From Pseudomonas palmensis (GTDB lineage Bacteria; Pseudomonadota; Gammaproteobacteria; Pseudomonadales; Pseudomonadaceae), in assembly GCF_017848315.1 (NCBI RefSeq), contig NZ_JAFKEC010000008.1:1-64000 (forward strand): DNA of 64,000 nucleotides. Reading direction: 5' to 3'. The notes beneath the pieces were generated by a model, which had not been told where the DNA came from, did no database searches, and saw only the letters and a program-made list of their open reading frames with translations. Shown here piece after piece: positions 26,139-35,717 of this stretch. The number at the start of each line of letters is the position of its first letter. Position 1 is the stretch's first letter. Made by a program: the position numbers and the translations under genes.

Positions 26139-27182
26139 TCAGGGGTTGGCGGATGTTCGTTCGCCCGCCCAGTGCCGGAACAACGGCTCGGCCAGAAACA
26201 GCACGAACAGCAGGCGCATCACCTGCAGCGCGGTCACCAGCGGTACCGACAGTTGCAGGGTTTCGGCGGTCAGGCTCATTTCGGCGATACCGCCGGGCAT
26301 CATGCCCAGGGTCAGCGAGCGCAGGTCCAGCGCCGTCAACGCGCTCAAGGCCCAGGCCGCGAGGCCCGCCAGCAGCATGGTCAGCGCCGTGGCGACCAGG
26401 GTACGGCCCAGAAACGACGGCGCGCGACGAAAGAACGCGCGGTTGAAGTGACAGCCCAGGCCGCTGCCGATCAGCCACTGGCCGAGCTGGCTGGCGCCGT
26501 CGGGCAGGCCGGTGTGCAGGTTGGCGCCGATGCTGATGCTCGAGGCCACCAGCAGCGGGCCGAACAGCCACGGGTTGGGCTGGCGCAGGCGCTGCCAGAG
26601 CAGTGCGGCCAGCACCCCGAGCGGCGCGATCAACGCCAGCCAGTAACCATCCACCGTACCGGCATGGCTCAACGGTACGCCGTCGCCGAGCAGGAACTTG
26701 AACGCTGCGGGCACGCACAGCACGACCGCCAGTACCCGCAGGCTCTGCCCGGCGGCGACGCGGCTGAGCACTGCGCCGTTGCGTGCACCCAGGTTGACCA
26801 TCTCGCCCGAGCCGCCCGGCATGCTGGAAAAGAACGCCGTGGCCCGGTCTTCACCGGTGCGCAGTAACAGCCATACGCCGATCAGGCTGGATACGCTGGT
26901 GATCAGCGCGCCGAAGAAGATCAAGCCGAAATGGCTGGCCACCTGTTCGACCACCTGGGGGGTGAAGTGCAGGCCGATGCCGACGCCGATGATCCACTGG
27001 CCGCACTTGCGCCCGTTGGGTATTTCACCGATCTGCCAGGGCGTCAGGCAGCGCACCAGAATCACCGCCAGCAGCGAGCCGACCATCCATGGCAGCGGCC
27101 AGCCGACCAGGCTGGCGAGATATCCGCCGGCCAGGCCGACCAGTGGAGTGGCCCACCAGGTGCGCAAGGTGGATTCAGACAT
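26139..27182 (-). CDS. AbrB-family inner-membrane protein (putative transporter)
   Basis: 347 aa from the ATG at 27182, overlapping the end of tctA by 8 bp. About ten hydrophobic segments are organised as two AbrB duplications, each with a PW/PG-containing helix (GWPLPWMVGSLLAVI, and MMPGGIAEMSLTAETL; also SSMPGGSGEMVNLGA). The family name is unrelated to the Bacillus DNA-binding AbrB; members are often annotated as putative ammonia monooxygenases without evidence. Its place at the end of the tct operon suggests a role in tricarboxylate uptake or efflux, by inference. Confidence 0.8.
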   Translation of the reverse strand: MSESTLRTWWATPLVGLAGGYLASLVGWPLPWMVGSLLAVILVRCLTPWQIGEIPNGRKCGQWIIGVGIGLHFTPQVVEQVASHFGLIFFGALITSVSSLIGVWLLLRTGEDRATAFFSSMPGGSGEMVNLGARNGAVLSRVAAGQSLRVLAVVLCVPAAFKFLLGDGVPLSHAGTVDGYWLALIAPLGVLAALLWQRLRQPNPWLFGPLLVASSISIGANLHTGLPDGASQLGQWLIGSGLGCHFNRAFFRRAPSFLGRTLVATALTMLLAGLAAWALSALTALDLRSLTLGMMPGGIAEMSLTAETLQLSVPLVTALQVMRLLFVLFLAEPLFRHWAGERTSANP

Positions 27183-28689
27183 CGGCCAGGGCACGACGCT
27201 GGGCGCTGCGGCGGCGCCATATACGCAGCAGCGGCAGGGTCAGCATCAACGCGACCATCGCCCACACCCCCAGGCTGATCGGGCTGGCCCACAGAATCTC
27301 CAGTTCACCGTTGGAGATCGACAGCGCCCGGCGCAGGTTCTGCTCCATCAGCCCGCCGAGAATGAAGCCCAGCAGCAGCGGCGACAGCGGGAAGTCCAGC
27401 TTGCGCAGGATGTAGCCGAAGATGCCGATGCCGATCATCAGGAACAGGTCGAAGGTGGTGGCATGCACCGCATACACGCCGATCGCGGTAATGATCGCGA
27501 TCACCGGCACCAGCGCCCAGTTGGGCACCGACAGGATGCGGGTGAACAGGCGCACCATGGGGATATTGAGGATCACCAGCATGATGTTGGCGATGAACAG
27601 CGAGGCGATCAGGCCCCAGACGATGTCCGGCTGCTGTTCGAAAAGCAGCGGGCCGGGGGTGATGTTGTACAGGCTCAAGGCACCGATCATCACCGCCGTG
27701 GTACCCGAGCCCGGTACGCCCAGGGTCAGCATCGGCACCAGGGCGCCGCAGCAGGAGGCGCCGATGGCGGTTTCCGGAGCGGCCAGGCCGCGCTTGTCAC
27801 CCTTGCCGAAGGTGCCGCTGGCACCGGCCAGGCGTTTTTCGGTCATGTACGCCACGGCACTGGCCAGGGTCGCACCGGCCCCGGGCAGCACGCCCATGAA
27901 GAAGCCGAGCAGGCCGCAGCGGATGTTCACCACGAACACCGAAGCGGCTTCCTTGAGGTTGAACAACATGCGTCCGGTGGCTTCCACGGCCTTGTGCCCG
28001 TGGTGAGTCTTTTCCAGCAGCAACAGGATCTCGCTGATGGAGAACAGGCCCAGCACCAGCACCACGAACTGGATGCCGTCGGTGAGGTGGATGCTGTCGC
28101 CGGTGAAGCGGTACACACCGCTGTTGGCGTCGATGCCCACGGCCGAAAGGAACAGCCCGATCAGGGCGGCGATGAAGGTCTTGAGCGGCTTGTCGCCGGC
28201 CATGCCGCCCAGCGCCACGATGGCGAACACCATCAGCACGAAATACTCCGCCGGGCCGAAGGCGATCGCCCACTTGGCCAGCAGCGGGGCGAACAGCACC
28301 ATGCCGCAGGTGGCGATGAACGCACCGATGAACGAGCTCCAGGCCGACAGCGACAGCGCCACCCCGGCCAGGCCCTGGCGAGCCATGGGGTAGCCGTCCA
28401 GGGTGGTCATCACGGTGGAGGCTTCACCGGGGATGTTGAGCAGGATCGAGCTGATGCGCCCGCCGTATTCGCAGCCCAGGTACACCGCGGCCAGCAGGAT
28501 CAGCGCCGATTCCGGCGGCAGGCCCAGGGCGAACGCGATGGGGATCAGCAGCGCCACGCCGTTGATCGGGCCCAGGCCCGGCAGCAGGCCGACCACCGTA
28601 CCGATCAGGGTGCCGCACAGTGCAGTCACCAGGTTGTAGGGGCTCAGGGCAACGCCGAAGCCCTGACCGAGGTAGCTGAAAGTATCCAT
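27175..28689 (-). CDS. tctA: tripartite tricarboxylate transporter, large permease subunit
   Basis: 504 aa from the ATG at 28689 (MDTFSYLGQGFGVALSP), the family's usual length. It has about 11-12 membrane helices and the TctA signature GLLPGLGPINGVALLIP near residue 40, plus a second GVLPGAGATLASAVAYM repeat motif. It starts 1 bp after the tctB stop. With TctB and the periplasmic TctC it imports citrate or a related tricarboxylate using the proton or sodium gradient. Confidence 0.94.
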   Translation of the reverse strand: MDTFSYLGQGFGVALSPYNLVTALCGTLIGTVVGLLPGLGPINGVALLIPIAFALGLPPESALILLAAVYLGCEYGGRISSILLNIPGEASTVMTTLDGYPMARQGLAGVALSLSAWSSFIGAFIATCGMVLFAPLLAKWAIAFGPAEYFVLMVFAIVALGGMAGDKPLKTFIAALIGLFLSAVGIDANSGVYRFTGDSIHLTDGIQFVVLVLGLFSISEILLLLEKTHHGHKAVEATGRMLFNLKEAASVFVVNIRCGLLGFFMGVLPGAGATLASAVAYMTEKRLAGASGTFGKGDKRGLAAPETAIGASCCGALVPMLTLGVPGSGTTAVMIGALSLYNITPGPLLFEQQPDIVWGLIASLFIANIMLVILNIPMVRLFTRILSVPNWALVPVIAIITAIGVYAVHATTFDLFLMIGIGIFGYILRKLDFPLSPLLLGFILGGLMEQNLRRALSISNGELEILWASPISLGVWAMVALMLTLPLLRIWRRRSAQRRALADV

Positions 28690-28690
28690 G

Positions 28691-29149
28691 TCAATTCTCC
28701 AGAACGTCGAGCAGGCCCAGGGGCAGGGGCACATCCATGGCGCGGTCGAACAGCAGGTACAGGGCGATGCTCATCAATCCGACGATGACCGCACTGGGCA
28801 GCCAGCGTCCGCCGTACAGGCGCGCCATGGGGATGCCGATCAGCGTGCTGCTGAGGATGAAGCCCAGGGATTCGAAGGTGGCGGCGAACACCAGCAGCAG
28901 GCCGGTGCACAGGCCGATCTTGATCAGGCTGGCGCGGTCCAGCTCTGGTTCGTCGTCCTTGCGCACGATGGGCGTGGGACGGATCGCCAGGTAGAGCAGG
29001 GCGATGGCCATCAGGCCGAGCATCAGCAACGGATAGGCGCGCGGGCCGACCGGTTCGTAGGAGAAGGCGGCCTGGTAGGGCCAGGCCATGACGGCCAGTG
29101 CGGCGCAGGCGGCCAGCAGGGTCAGGGCGAAAAGGCGTTGCAGGATCAT
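28691..29149 (-). CDS. tctB: tripartite tricarboxylate transporter, small membrane subunit
   Basis: 152 aa from the ATG at 29149, supported by GAGGA 8-9 bp upstream. It has four hydrophobic segments and the family pattern PRAYPLLMLGLMAIALLYL, then LGFILSSTLIGIPMARLYGG. It lies between tctC and tctA in the order tctCBA. Confidence 0.9.
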   Translation of the reverse strand: MILQRLFALTLLAACAALAVMAWPYQAAFSYEPVGPRAYPLLMLGLMAIALLYLAIRPTPIVRKDDEPELDRASLIKIGLCTGLLLVFAATFESLGFILSSTLIGIPMARLYGGRWLPSAVIVGLMSIALYLLFDRAMDVPLPLGLLDVLEN

Positions 29150-29180
29150 GGGGGAATCCTCGAAGGGCAAACCTGCACCC

Positions 29181-29261
29181 GTAGGAGCCGGCCTTGCCGG
29201 CGAATGACGCGCCACCGACCTGGCGGGACCGCGGTGATTCGCCGGCAAGGCCGGCTCCTAC
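29181..29261. repeat. REP doublet between tctC and tctB
   Basis: Perfect 25-bp arms at 29181-29205 and 29237-29261 around a 31-bp spacer, carrying the GTAGGAGCCGGCCTTGCCGG core. Its position inside the operon would reduce distal expression or stabilise the upstream tctC transcript, favouring the binding protein over the membrane subunits. Confidence 0.85.
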
Positions 29262-29276
29262 AGGTGAAGCGATGGG

Positions 29277-30257
29277 TTACTGGATCAGTCCGAATTCCTG
29301 GGCCAGTGCCTTGTAGTCCGCTACCTGCTGCTTCACATACACGTCCAGCGCTTCACCGGTCATGGCGAACGGGAACAGCTCGCGCTGGTCACGCAGCTTG
29401 TCGAATTCATCCGAGGCCAGCAGCGTGTCGAACGATGCCTTCCACCAGGCATAGTCCTCGTCGCTCACCTTCGGCCCCAGGTAGAACCCGCGTACTACTG
29501 GCCAGACGATGTCGTAGCCCTGTTCCTTGGCGGTAGGGATGTCCTTCATCTCGGGCTCGTCCAGGCGTTCGGGGGAGAACACCGCCAGCAGGCGCATGTC
29601 GCCGCTCTGGATGTGCGGCATCGAGTCGGAGATGTCCGTGCTGCCCACCTGGATGTGCCCGCCCAGCAATGCGGTGGCAATCTCGCCGCCGCCTTCCAGT
29701 GCCACATAGCGCAGGTCGCGCGGGTTGATGCCGGCGGCCTTGGCAATCAGTGCGGTCTGCATCCAGTCCTGGCTGCCAACGGTACCGCCCGAGCCGATCA
29801 CCACCTTGCCAGGGTCTTTTTTCAGTGCCGCCACCAGGTCATCGAGGGTCTTGTAGGGCGAGTCCTTTTTCACCGCGATGGCGCCGTAGCTGGTGCCTAC
29901 CGCTGCCAGCCAGCGCACTGCGTTCTCGTCGAAGCGGCCGAACTTGCCCTGGGCCAGGTTCAGCAGCGAGCCGCTGGACCACGCCACCAGCGTGCCGGCG
30001 TCGGCCGGGCGCTGGGCCACCACCGCGTTGTAGGCCACCGCGCCGACTCCGCCGGGCATGTAGGTGACGCGCATCGGCTTGCTCAGGATCTTCTCGTTGA
30101 GCAGCGCGCTCTGCACCAGCTTGCAGGTCAGGTCAAAGCCGCCGCCGGGCGAGGCCGGGGCAATGCACTCGGGGCGTTTGGGTTCGGCGGCCAGCACGTT
30201 GCCGGCCAGCAGCAGGCAGCCGGTGGCCAGGGCGATCTTGCGCAGTGAAAAAGTCAT
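29277..30257 (-). CDS. tctC: periplasmic tricarboxylate-binding protein
   Basis: 326 aa with a cleavable signal peptide (ALATGCLLLAGNVLAAE). Mature features fit the TctC/Bug family: PECIAPASPGGGFDLTCKLV at the start, VTYMPGGVGAVAYNAV, and DWMQTALIAKAAGINPRDL. It captures citrate-type substrates for TctAB. It is first of the tctCBA genes and follows the OprD porin by 35 bp. Confidence 0.93.
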   Translation of the reverse strand: MTFSLRKIALATGCLLLAGNVLAAEPKRPECIAPASPGGGFDLTCKLVQSALLNEKILSKPMRVTYMPGGVGAVAYNAVVAQRPADAGTLVAWSSGSLLNLAQGKFGRFDENAVRWLAAVGTSYGAIAVKKDSPYKTLDDLVAALKKDPGKVVIGSGGTVGSQDWMQTALIAKAAGINPRDLRYVALEGGGEIATALLGGHIQVGSTDISDSMPHIQSGDMRLLAVFSPERLDEPEMKDIPTAKEQGYDIVWPVVRGFYLGPKVSDEDYAWWKASFDTLLASDEFDKLRDQRELFPFAMTGEALDVYVKQQVADYKALAQEFGLIQ

Positions 30258-30292
30258 CGTCAGTCTCCGTGAACATTGTTGTTATGGGCGGA

Positions 30293-31582
30293 TTACCAAA
30301 GCGCCACGCTGTAGCTCACCAGCAGCCGCACTTCGTCGGCGTCGCGGGAGAAGTTGGAACGGAAGGTGGCGTTACGCAGGCGCACGGCGACGTTCTTCAG
30401 GGCGCCGCTCTGTACCACGTACTTGAATTCGGTATTGCGCTCCCACTCCTTGCCTTCGCCACCGCCGGCGCGGCTGACGTTGTCGCCACTGAGGTAGCGG
30501 CTCATGAAGCTCAGGCCGGGTACGCCGAGCTTGGCGAAGTCGTAGTCGTAGCGCACTTGCCAGGAGCGCTCGTCGGCCTGGGCGAAGTCGTTGATCTGCA
30601 CGAAGTTGACCAGGTAGGGGTCGGCGCCATCGACGTAGGGGAAGGCGCTGTCGCCCGACAGGTGCTGGTAGCCGGTGCTCAGCTTGTGGCCGCCGAGGGC
30701 ATAGCTGAACAGGCTGCCGAAGGCGGTGTTGTCGATCCTGCCGCCGCGGGCCTGGCCCTGGTCGCCGCTGAACGCCACACGCACATCGGCGCCGAAGGTG
30801 CCCGGGCCGAACGGCTGGGTCGCGAGCAGGCCGACGAAGTGCTGGCGGTACACGTCGTCGAGCTGGGCGAAGTGATAGCTGCCGGTGATGCGGTCGGTGA
30901 GCTTGTAGTCCATTCCGGCCATGTCGAAATGGTTGCCCTCGGCCGTGCCCAGGAAGCGACCGTTCTTGTTGTTGAGGGCGATGTCTTCCTTGTTGGTGTC
31001 GTTGCGGTCCTTGACCTTTTCAAGGCGGCCACCGGTGAAGGTCAGGTGCCTGATTTCCTGGGAGGTCAGCAGCCCGCCCTCGAATGTCTGCGGCAGGATG
31101 CGCCCGTCGTTGGGGCGCAGGGTGGGCGTTTGCGGGATCAGCGTACCGACCTTCAGCTCGGTGGCCGACACCTTGACCTTGCCGGTCAGGCCGAGCTTGG
31201 AGTACTCGTCGGCGGCGCGCCCGTTGTCATGGGTCGGCAGCAGGCCGGTGCCGGTGCGGCCCTTGCCGGAGTCGAGCTTGACCCCGAGCATGCCCAGGGC
31301 GTCGACGCCGAAGCCGACGGTGCCTTCGGTGTAGCCCGATTCCAGGTTGAGCATGAAGCCCTGGGCCCATTCCTCGCGCTTGGACTGCATGGTACTGGGC
31401 TCGTTGTGGAAATCGCGGTTGAAGTACATGGTGCGTGTTTCGAAGGTGGCGGTGCTGTCTTCGATGAATGCGGCCTGGCTCAGCGGGGCGACGCCGACAA
31501 TGGCGAGGGCACTGGCGATGGCAGAGGGACGAGGGTGCAGGCGACGGGCAGGCGCAGGCGCCTGAGGCTGGGTGGACAGCAT
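30293..31582 (-). CDS. OprD-family outer-membrane porin (OpdH-like, tricarboxylate)
   Basis: 429 aa with an extended signal peptide ending at PLSQAAF. The mature start AFIEDSTATFETRTMYFNRDF and repeated strands (EWAQGFMLNLESGYTEGTVG) are typical of the OprD porins. Location directly upstream of tctCBA and opposite tctDE matches the tricarboxylate porin OpdH of P. aeruginosa, so citrate/cis-aconitate uptake is inferred from context. GGAGT lies about 8 bp before the start. Confidence 0.9.
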   Translation of the reverse strand: MLSTQPQAPAPARRLHPRPSAIASALAIVGVAPLSQAAFIEDSTATFETRTMYFNRDFHNEPSTMQSKREEWAQGFMLNLESGYTEGTVGFGVDALGMLGVKLDSGKGRTGTGLLPTHDNGRAADEYSKLGLTGKVKVSATELKVGTLIPQTPTLRPNDGRILPQTFEGGLLTSQEIRHLTFTGGRLEKVKDRNDTNKEDIALNNKNGRFLGTAEGNHFDMAGMDYKLTDRITGSYHFAQLDDVYRQHFVGLLATQPFGPGTFGADVRVAFSGDQGQARGGRIDNTAFGSLFSYALGGHKLSTGYQHLSGDSAFPYVDGADPYLVNFVQINDFAQADERSWQVRYDYDFAKLGVPGLSFMSRYLSGDNVSRAGGGEGKEWERNTEFKYVVQSGALKNVAVRLRNATFRSNFSRDADEVRLLVSYSVALW

Positions 31583-31678
31583 CGTGGGGTGACTCCGTTA
31601 TTGTTCTTATTCGGGTCGAACGCTTCGGTTCGATCTACGGCCTGTACAACGGGCCGTCAGGCGATGCTAGGGGCTCAA

Positions 31679-31706
31679 CCTTTCGCTAACCTTTCAGTGG
31701 CCTTTC
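31679..31706. promoter_or_regulatory. three CCTTTC direct repeats at 11-bp spacing (candidate TctD site)
   Basis: CCTTTC occurs at 31679-31684, 31690-31695 and 31701-31706, one helical turn apart, with a weaker TGTTTC at 31709. It lies in the porin/tctD divergent region, about 80 bp before tctD. OmpR-family regulators bind direct repeats with this period. Confidence 0.55.
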
Positions 31707-31784
31707 AATGTTTCGATGGCTTCACAGGCGCCCGCCGCGCTGTAAACTCCGCGCCATTGAACGCGACACGACCAGGAGAAATCG

Positions 31785-32456
31785 ATGCGTGTACTGCTCG
31801 TCGAAGACCATCTGCAACTGGCTGAGAGCGTGGCCCAGGCCCTCAAGAGCACAGGCCTGACGGTGGATGTGCTGCACGATGGAGTTGCTGCCGACCTGGC
31901 CCTGGCCAGCGAGGAATATGCCGTGGCGGTGCTCGATGTGGGCCTGCCGCGCATGGACGGCTTCGAGGTGCTGGCGCGCCTGCGGGCCCGCGGCAAGACC
32001 GTGCCGGTGCTGATGCTGACCGCCCGCAGCGACGTCAAGGACCGGGTGCACGGCCTGAACCTGGGGGCTGACGACTACCTGGCCAAGCCGTTCGAACTGA
32101 CCGAGCTGGAGGCGCGGGTCAAGGCCCTGCTGCGCCGCAGCGTGCTCGGTGGCGAGCGCCAGCAGACCTGCGGCCCGCTGGTGTACGACCTGGATACCCG
32201 GCGCTTCACCCTGGGGGGCGAGCTGTTGGCCCTGACCTCCCGCGAACAGGCCGTGCTCGAGGCGCTGATCGCCCGCCCTGGCAGGGTGATGAGCAAGGAG
32301 CAACTGGCGGCGCAGGTGTTCGGCCTGGACGAGGAGGCCAGCCCCGACGCCATCGAGATCTACGTGCACCGCCTGCGCAAGAAGCTCGACGGGCATGCCG
32401 TGGCGATCGTCACCTTCCGTGGGCTGGGCTATCTGCTCGAGCACCGTGATGCGTGA
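31785..32456 (+). CDS. tctD: OmpR-family response regulator of tricarboxylate uptake
   Basis: 223 aa. The receiver domain has the acidic pocket VEDH, phospho-acceptor Asp51 in AVLDVGLPRMDG and the lysine in LAKPFELTELEARV. The winged-helix domain ends VHRLRKKLDG and FRGLGYLLE. AGGAGA lies ahead of the ATG. The gene overlaps tctE and is divergent from the OprD porin-tctCBA operon, which it should activate in the presence of citrate or related acids. Confidence 0.9.
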   Translation: MRVLLVEDHLQLAESVAQALKSTGLTVDVLHDGVAADLALASEEYAVAVLDVGLPRMDGFEVLARLRARGKTVPVLMLTARSDVKDRVHGLNLGADDYLAKPFELTELEARVKALLRRSVLGGERQQTCGPLVYDLDTRRFTLGGELLALTSREQAVLEALIARPGRVMSKEQLAAQVFGLDEEASPDAIEIYVHRLRKKLDGHAVAIVTFRGLGYLLEHRDA

Positions 32457-33831
32457 CGCCGGCAGCCTGCGCGGGCGCCTGCTGTGGAACCTCGCCCTGC
32501 TGCTGGTGGTGCTGATGGTGGCCAGCGGGCTGAGTGCCTACTGGAACGGTCGCGAGGCCGCCGACACTGCCTATGACCGTACCCTGCTGGCCTCGGCGCG
32601 CACCATCGCCGCAGGGCTCTCGCAACGCGACGGCACCCTCAGCGCCGATGTGCCCTACGTGGCATTGGACACCTTTGCCTACGACAGCGCGGGGCGGATC
32701 TACTACCAGGTCAACGACATCCATCAACGCCTGATTTCCGGCTACGAAAACCTGCCCGCACCGCCGCCCGATACCCCGCGTACCGATGACTATCCGGCCC
32801 TGGCGCGCTTCTACGATGCGCGCTACCTGGGCCAGGACGTGCGGGTGGTCAGCCTGCTCAAGGCGGTGAGCGAGCCGAACATGAACGGCATGGCGGAGAT
32901 CCGCGTGGCCGAAACCGAAGAGGCGCGCGTGAGCATGGCCCGCAGCCTGATGGCCGATACCCTGCTGCGCCTGGGCATGCTGGCGATGGGGGCGTTGCTG
33001 CTGGTGTGGTTTGCGGTCAGCGCCGCATTGCGCCCGCTGGAGCGCCTGCGCAGCGCCGTGGAAGAACGCCAGCCCGACGACCTGCGCGCCCTGCCGGTGG
33101 TTCAGGTTCAGCGCGAACTGGGGCCGCTGGTGCGTGCACTGAATCACTTCACCGAGCGCCTGCGGGGCCAGTTCGAGCGCCAGGCGCAGTTCATCGCCGA
33201 CGCCGCGCACGAGTTGCGCACCCCCCTGGCGGCGCTCAAGGCGCGGGTGGAACTGGGCCTGCGCGCCAAGGACCCGCAGGAGTGGCGCACCACGCTCGAA
33301 CTGGCGGCCCAGGGCACCGACAAGCTGACCCACCTGGCCAACCAGCTGCTGTCGCTGGCACGGGTGGAGAACGGTGCGCGCGCCATTGCCGAGGGCGGTG
33401 CACAGTTGCTCGACCTCAGCCAGCTGGCCCGCGAGCTGGGCATGGCCATGGCGCCGCTGGCGCATGCACGGGGTGTGGCATTGGCACTGGAGGCCCAGGC
33501 GCCGGTGTGGATACGCGGCGAGCCGACGCTGCTCAACGAATTGCTGAGCAACCTGGTGGACAACGCCCTGGCGCACACCCCGGCCAATGGCAACGTGATT
33601 CTGCGGGTGACGGCCCCGGCGGTGCTGGAGGTGGAGGACGACGGGCCGGGGATTCCCCCGCAGGAGCGCGAGCGGGTGTTCGAACGCTTCTATCGGCGTA
33701 GTGCGCAGGGCACCGGCCTGGGGCTGGCCATCGTCGGTGAGATCTGCCGCGCACACCTGGCGCAGATCAGCCTGCACGATGGCGAGCGCGGCGGGCTCAA
33801 GGTTCGGGTCAGCTTCAACCCGGGCGACTGA
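32449..33831 (+). CDS. tctE: sensor histidine kinase of the TctDE system
   Basis: 460 aa from the ATG at 32449, overlapping tctD by 8 bp. Membrane segments lie at about 12-30 and 172-193, enclosing a 140-residue periplasmic sensor of the 2CSK_N type. The dimerisation helix carries His254 in DAAHELRTPLAALKARV, and the ATP domain has NELLSNLVDNALAHTP, EDDGPGIPP and GTGLGLAIV. It should sense periplasmic tricarboxylate and phosphorylate TctD. Confidence 0.9.
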   Translation: MRDAGSLRGRLLWNLALLLVVLMVASGLSAYWNGREAADTAYDRTLLASARTIAAGLSQRDGTLSADVPYVALDTFAYDSAGRIYYQVNDIHQRLISGYENLPAPPPDTPRTDDYPALARFYDARYLGQDVRVVSLLKAVSEPNMNGMAEIRVAETEEARVSMARSLMADTLLRLGMLAMGALLLVWFAVSAALRPLERLRSAVEERQPDDLRALPVVQVQRELGPLVRALNHFTERLRGQFERQAQFIADAAHELRTPLAALKARVELGLRAKDPQEWRTTLELAAQGTDKLTHLANQLLSLARVENGARAIAEGGAQLLDLSQLARELGMAMAPLAHARGVALALEAQAPVWIRGEPTLLNELLSNLVDNALAHTPANGNVILRVTAPAVLEVEDDGPGIPPQERERVFERFYRRSAQGTGLGLAIVGEICRAHLAQISLHDGERGGLKVRVSFNPGD

Positions 33832-34638
33832 TCAGGCGCGAAACATGTGCTTGGCGCCGATCAGCTCGCTGACCTGCAGGTGGCTGTTGGGTGGCAGCTT
33901 CAGGTGACGCATCGCCGGCAGGCGCGCCAGGGCATGTTCGTTGCCATCGCTGAGGGTGCGCGCGATCTGCACGATGTCGACATAGTCGAGCTTGTCGGTG
34001 CTGCGCTCCAGGTTCTGCGACAGGCTCGGCAGCCCGGCCAGTTGCTCGGGAAATTCCCACACGCTGAGGATCTTGTCGCCCAGTACCGGGTGGATCAGGT
34101 CGATCACATGGTTCAGGCAGACCGGGTCGGAGAGCAGTTCGTTGTGTTCTTCGGCATAGGTCAGGATCGGCAATGCGCCGATCTGGTGGACCAGCCCGGC
34201 GAGGGCGCCCTGGTCGGGCTTGAGCTGGGTGAAGCGCAGGCACAGCTCATAGCTGATGCCGGCCACTTCCAGGCTCTTGGCCCATATTTCACGCATTTTC
34301 TGTTCGACCACCGGTGAGCGCGCATGGAAGATCTGCTCGATCACCAGGCCGATGGCCAGGTTGCAGCTGTAGTTGATACCCATGCGGGTGATGGCGGTCT
34401 GCAGGTCGGTGACTTCGGTGGCCGCACGCAGCAAGGGGCTGTTGACCACCTTGATCAGGCGTGCCGACAACGCGGCGTCGCGGCCGATCACCTTGCTCAG
34501 GGTGCTGACGCTGATCTCGCTGTCTTCAGCCGCTTCGCGGATGCTCAGGGCCACTTCCGGCAAGGTCGGCAGCACCAGGTCATCGTTGTCGATGGCGCTG
34601 AGCAATTGTGCTTCAACGATCTGGGCCAGCGTGTTCAT
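33832..34638 (-). CDS. HDOD domain protein
   Basis: 268 aa. A single HDOD domain covers most of the protein: LPTLPEVALSIREAAED, the helix VIGRDAALSARLIKVVNSP and the degenerate HD-type segment LAGLVHQIGALPILTY. HDOD proteins are non-catalytic relatives of HD phosphohydrolases and act in signalling. Its stop codon abuts that of tctE with no gap between the convergent genes. Confidence 0.88.
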   Translation of the reverse strand: MNTLAQIVEAQLLSAIDNDDLVLPTLPEVALSIREAAEDSEISVSTLSKVIGRDAALSARLIKVVNSPLLRAATEVTDLQTAITRMGINYSCNLAIGLVIEQIFHARSPVVEQKMREIWAKSLEVAGISYELCLRFTQLKPDQGALAGLVHQIGALPILTYAEEHNELLSDPVCLNHVIDLIHPVLGDKILSVWEFPEQLAGLPSLSQNLERSTDKLDYVDIVQIARTLSDGNEHALARLPAMRHLKLPPNSHLQVSELIGAKHMFRA

Positions 34639-34696
34639 CGTGGATTCTCTAGCGCATTCAGGGGCCCCACCGCCACACGCGGCGGGGCAGGTGGGC

Positions 34697-35638
34697 TCAG
34701 CGCTGGATTTCGCGATCGCGGTCCAGTTCGTAAGGCAGGCTCAGCAGTTCCAGGCGCGGGCCCTCGGGGCTGCCCAGGTGCAGGTTGTCGTCTGCTACCG
34801 CATCGGCAGTCAGCACCGCCAGCAGCTCGCTGCCCTGCGCGCTCGTGGCGGCCAGCACCACCTCACCCACCGAGGAGGCATGGGTAGGGGAGAACACCTC
34901 GGTGCCAGGGGGCGGAGCAGTACCCTCGGCCAGGGCCAGGCGATACAGGCGACGCTTGAGCTTGCCCAGGTACTGCATGCGCGCGACGATTTCCTGCCCG
35001 GTATAGCAACCCTTCTTGAAGCTGACGCCACCCACGGCCTGCAGGTTGATCATCTGCGGGATGAACAGCTCGCGAGTCTGGGCCATCACCTGGCCGATAC
35101 CGGCGCGGATCTGCCCCAGCAGCCAGGCGTCCAGCGGGCCTTCGTCGAGGTGCTCGGCCAGTTGCTCGCGTACGGCTGCGGCCTGTTCGGCCGGTACCCA
35201 CAGTTCGGTGCGGCCCGGCGATGCGGCAATCGCGAACAGGGGGTCGTGCCGGCTGATGGCGCCATCTTGCGTCGGCGGCTCGATGCCCAGCGCCAGCAAC
35301 GCCTTGTCGCCATGCTGCAGGCCGAAGCGCGCCCAGGCACTGCTCTCGTCGGTGAGCTTGGCCTTGGAGAACACGGCGTACTTCTTCAGGTCGGCCAGTT
35401 GCGGCTCGAGCAGTTCGTGGGTCATTGCCAGCACGAAGCCGTCGGCGTGGGGCACGATGCGAAAGCTCGACTGCATGCGCCCTTTGACCATGCAGCGCGC
35501 GCCGAGGCTGGAGGTGTGCTCGTCGAGGTAATTGATGTTGCAGGTCAGTTGACCTTGCAGAAACTTGCCGGCGTCAGAGCCGCGGACGGCGAGGACGCCC
35601 TCGTGGGACAGGGGGCAGAAAAAAGCGGAGTCGGCCAT
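34697..35638 (-). CDS. ygfZ: folate-binding protein YgfZ (tRNA modification / Fe-S repair)
   Basis: 313 aa from the ATG at 35638 (MADSAFFCPLSHEGVL). The signature KGCYTGQEIVARMQYLGKL contains the conserved cysteine of the YgfZ/GcvT family. YgfZ uses a folate to support iron-sulfur enzymes such as MiaB. It is divergent from sdhE, another factor for succinate dehydrogenase maturation, an arrangement common in gammaproteobacteria. Confidence 0.92.
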   Translation of the reverse strand: MADSAFFCPLSHEGVLAVRGSDAGKFLQGQLTCNINYLDEHTSSLGARCMVKGRMQSSFRIVPHADGFVLAMTHELLEPQLADLKKYAVFSKAKLTDESSAWARFGLQHGDKALLALGIEPPTQDGAISRHDPLFAIAASPGRTELWVPAEQAAAVREQLAEHLDEGPLDAWLLGQIRAGIGQVMAQTRELFIPQMINLQAVGGVSFKKGCYTGQEIVARMQYLGKLKRRLYRLALAEGTAPPPGTEVFSPTHASSVGEVVLAATSAQGSELLAVLTADAVADDNLHLGSPEGPRLELLSLPYELDRDREIQR

Positions 35639-35717
35639 GGGTCTTCGCAGGTAATCAGGACTGGGGGTCATCATAGAGTGCTGTCGGCAAAATAGGTAGC
35701 CGACCTAGACCAACGCC

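Noticed and set aside
26698..28788. 696-codon plus-strand frame opposite the AbrB and TctA genes
   Set aside because: Gln/His/Arg-rich translation typical of the complement of GC-rich membrane-protein genes.
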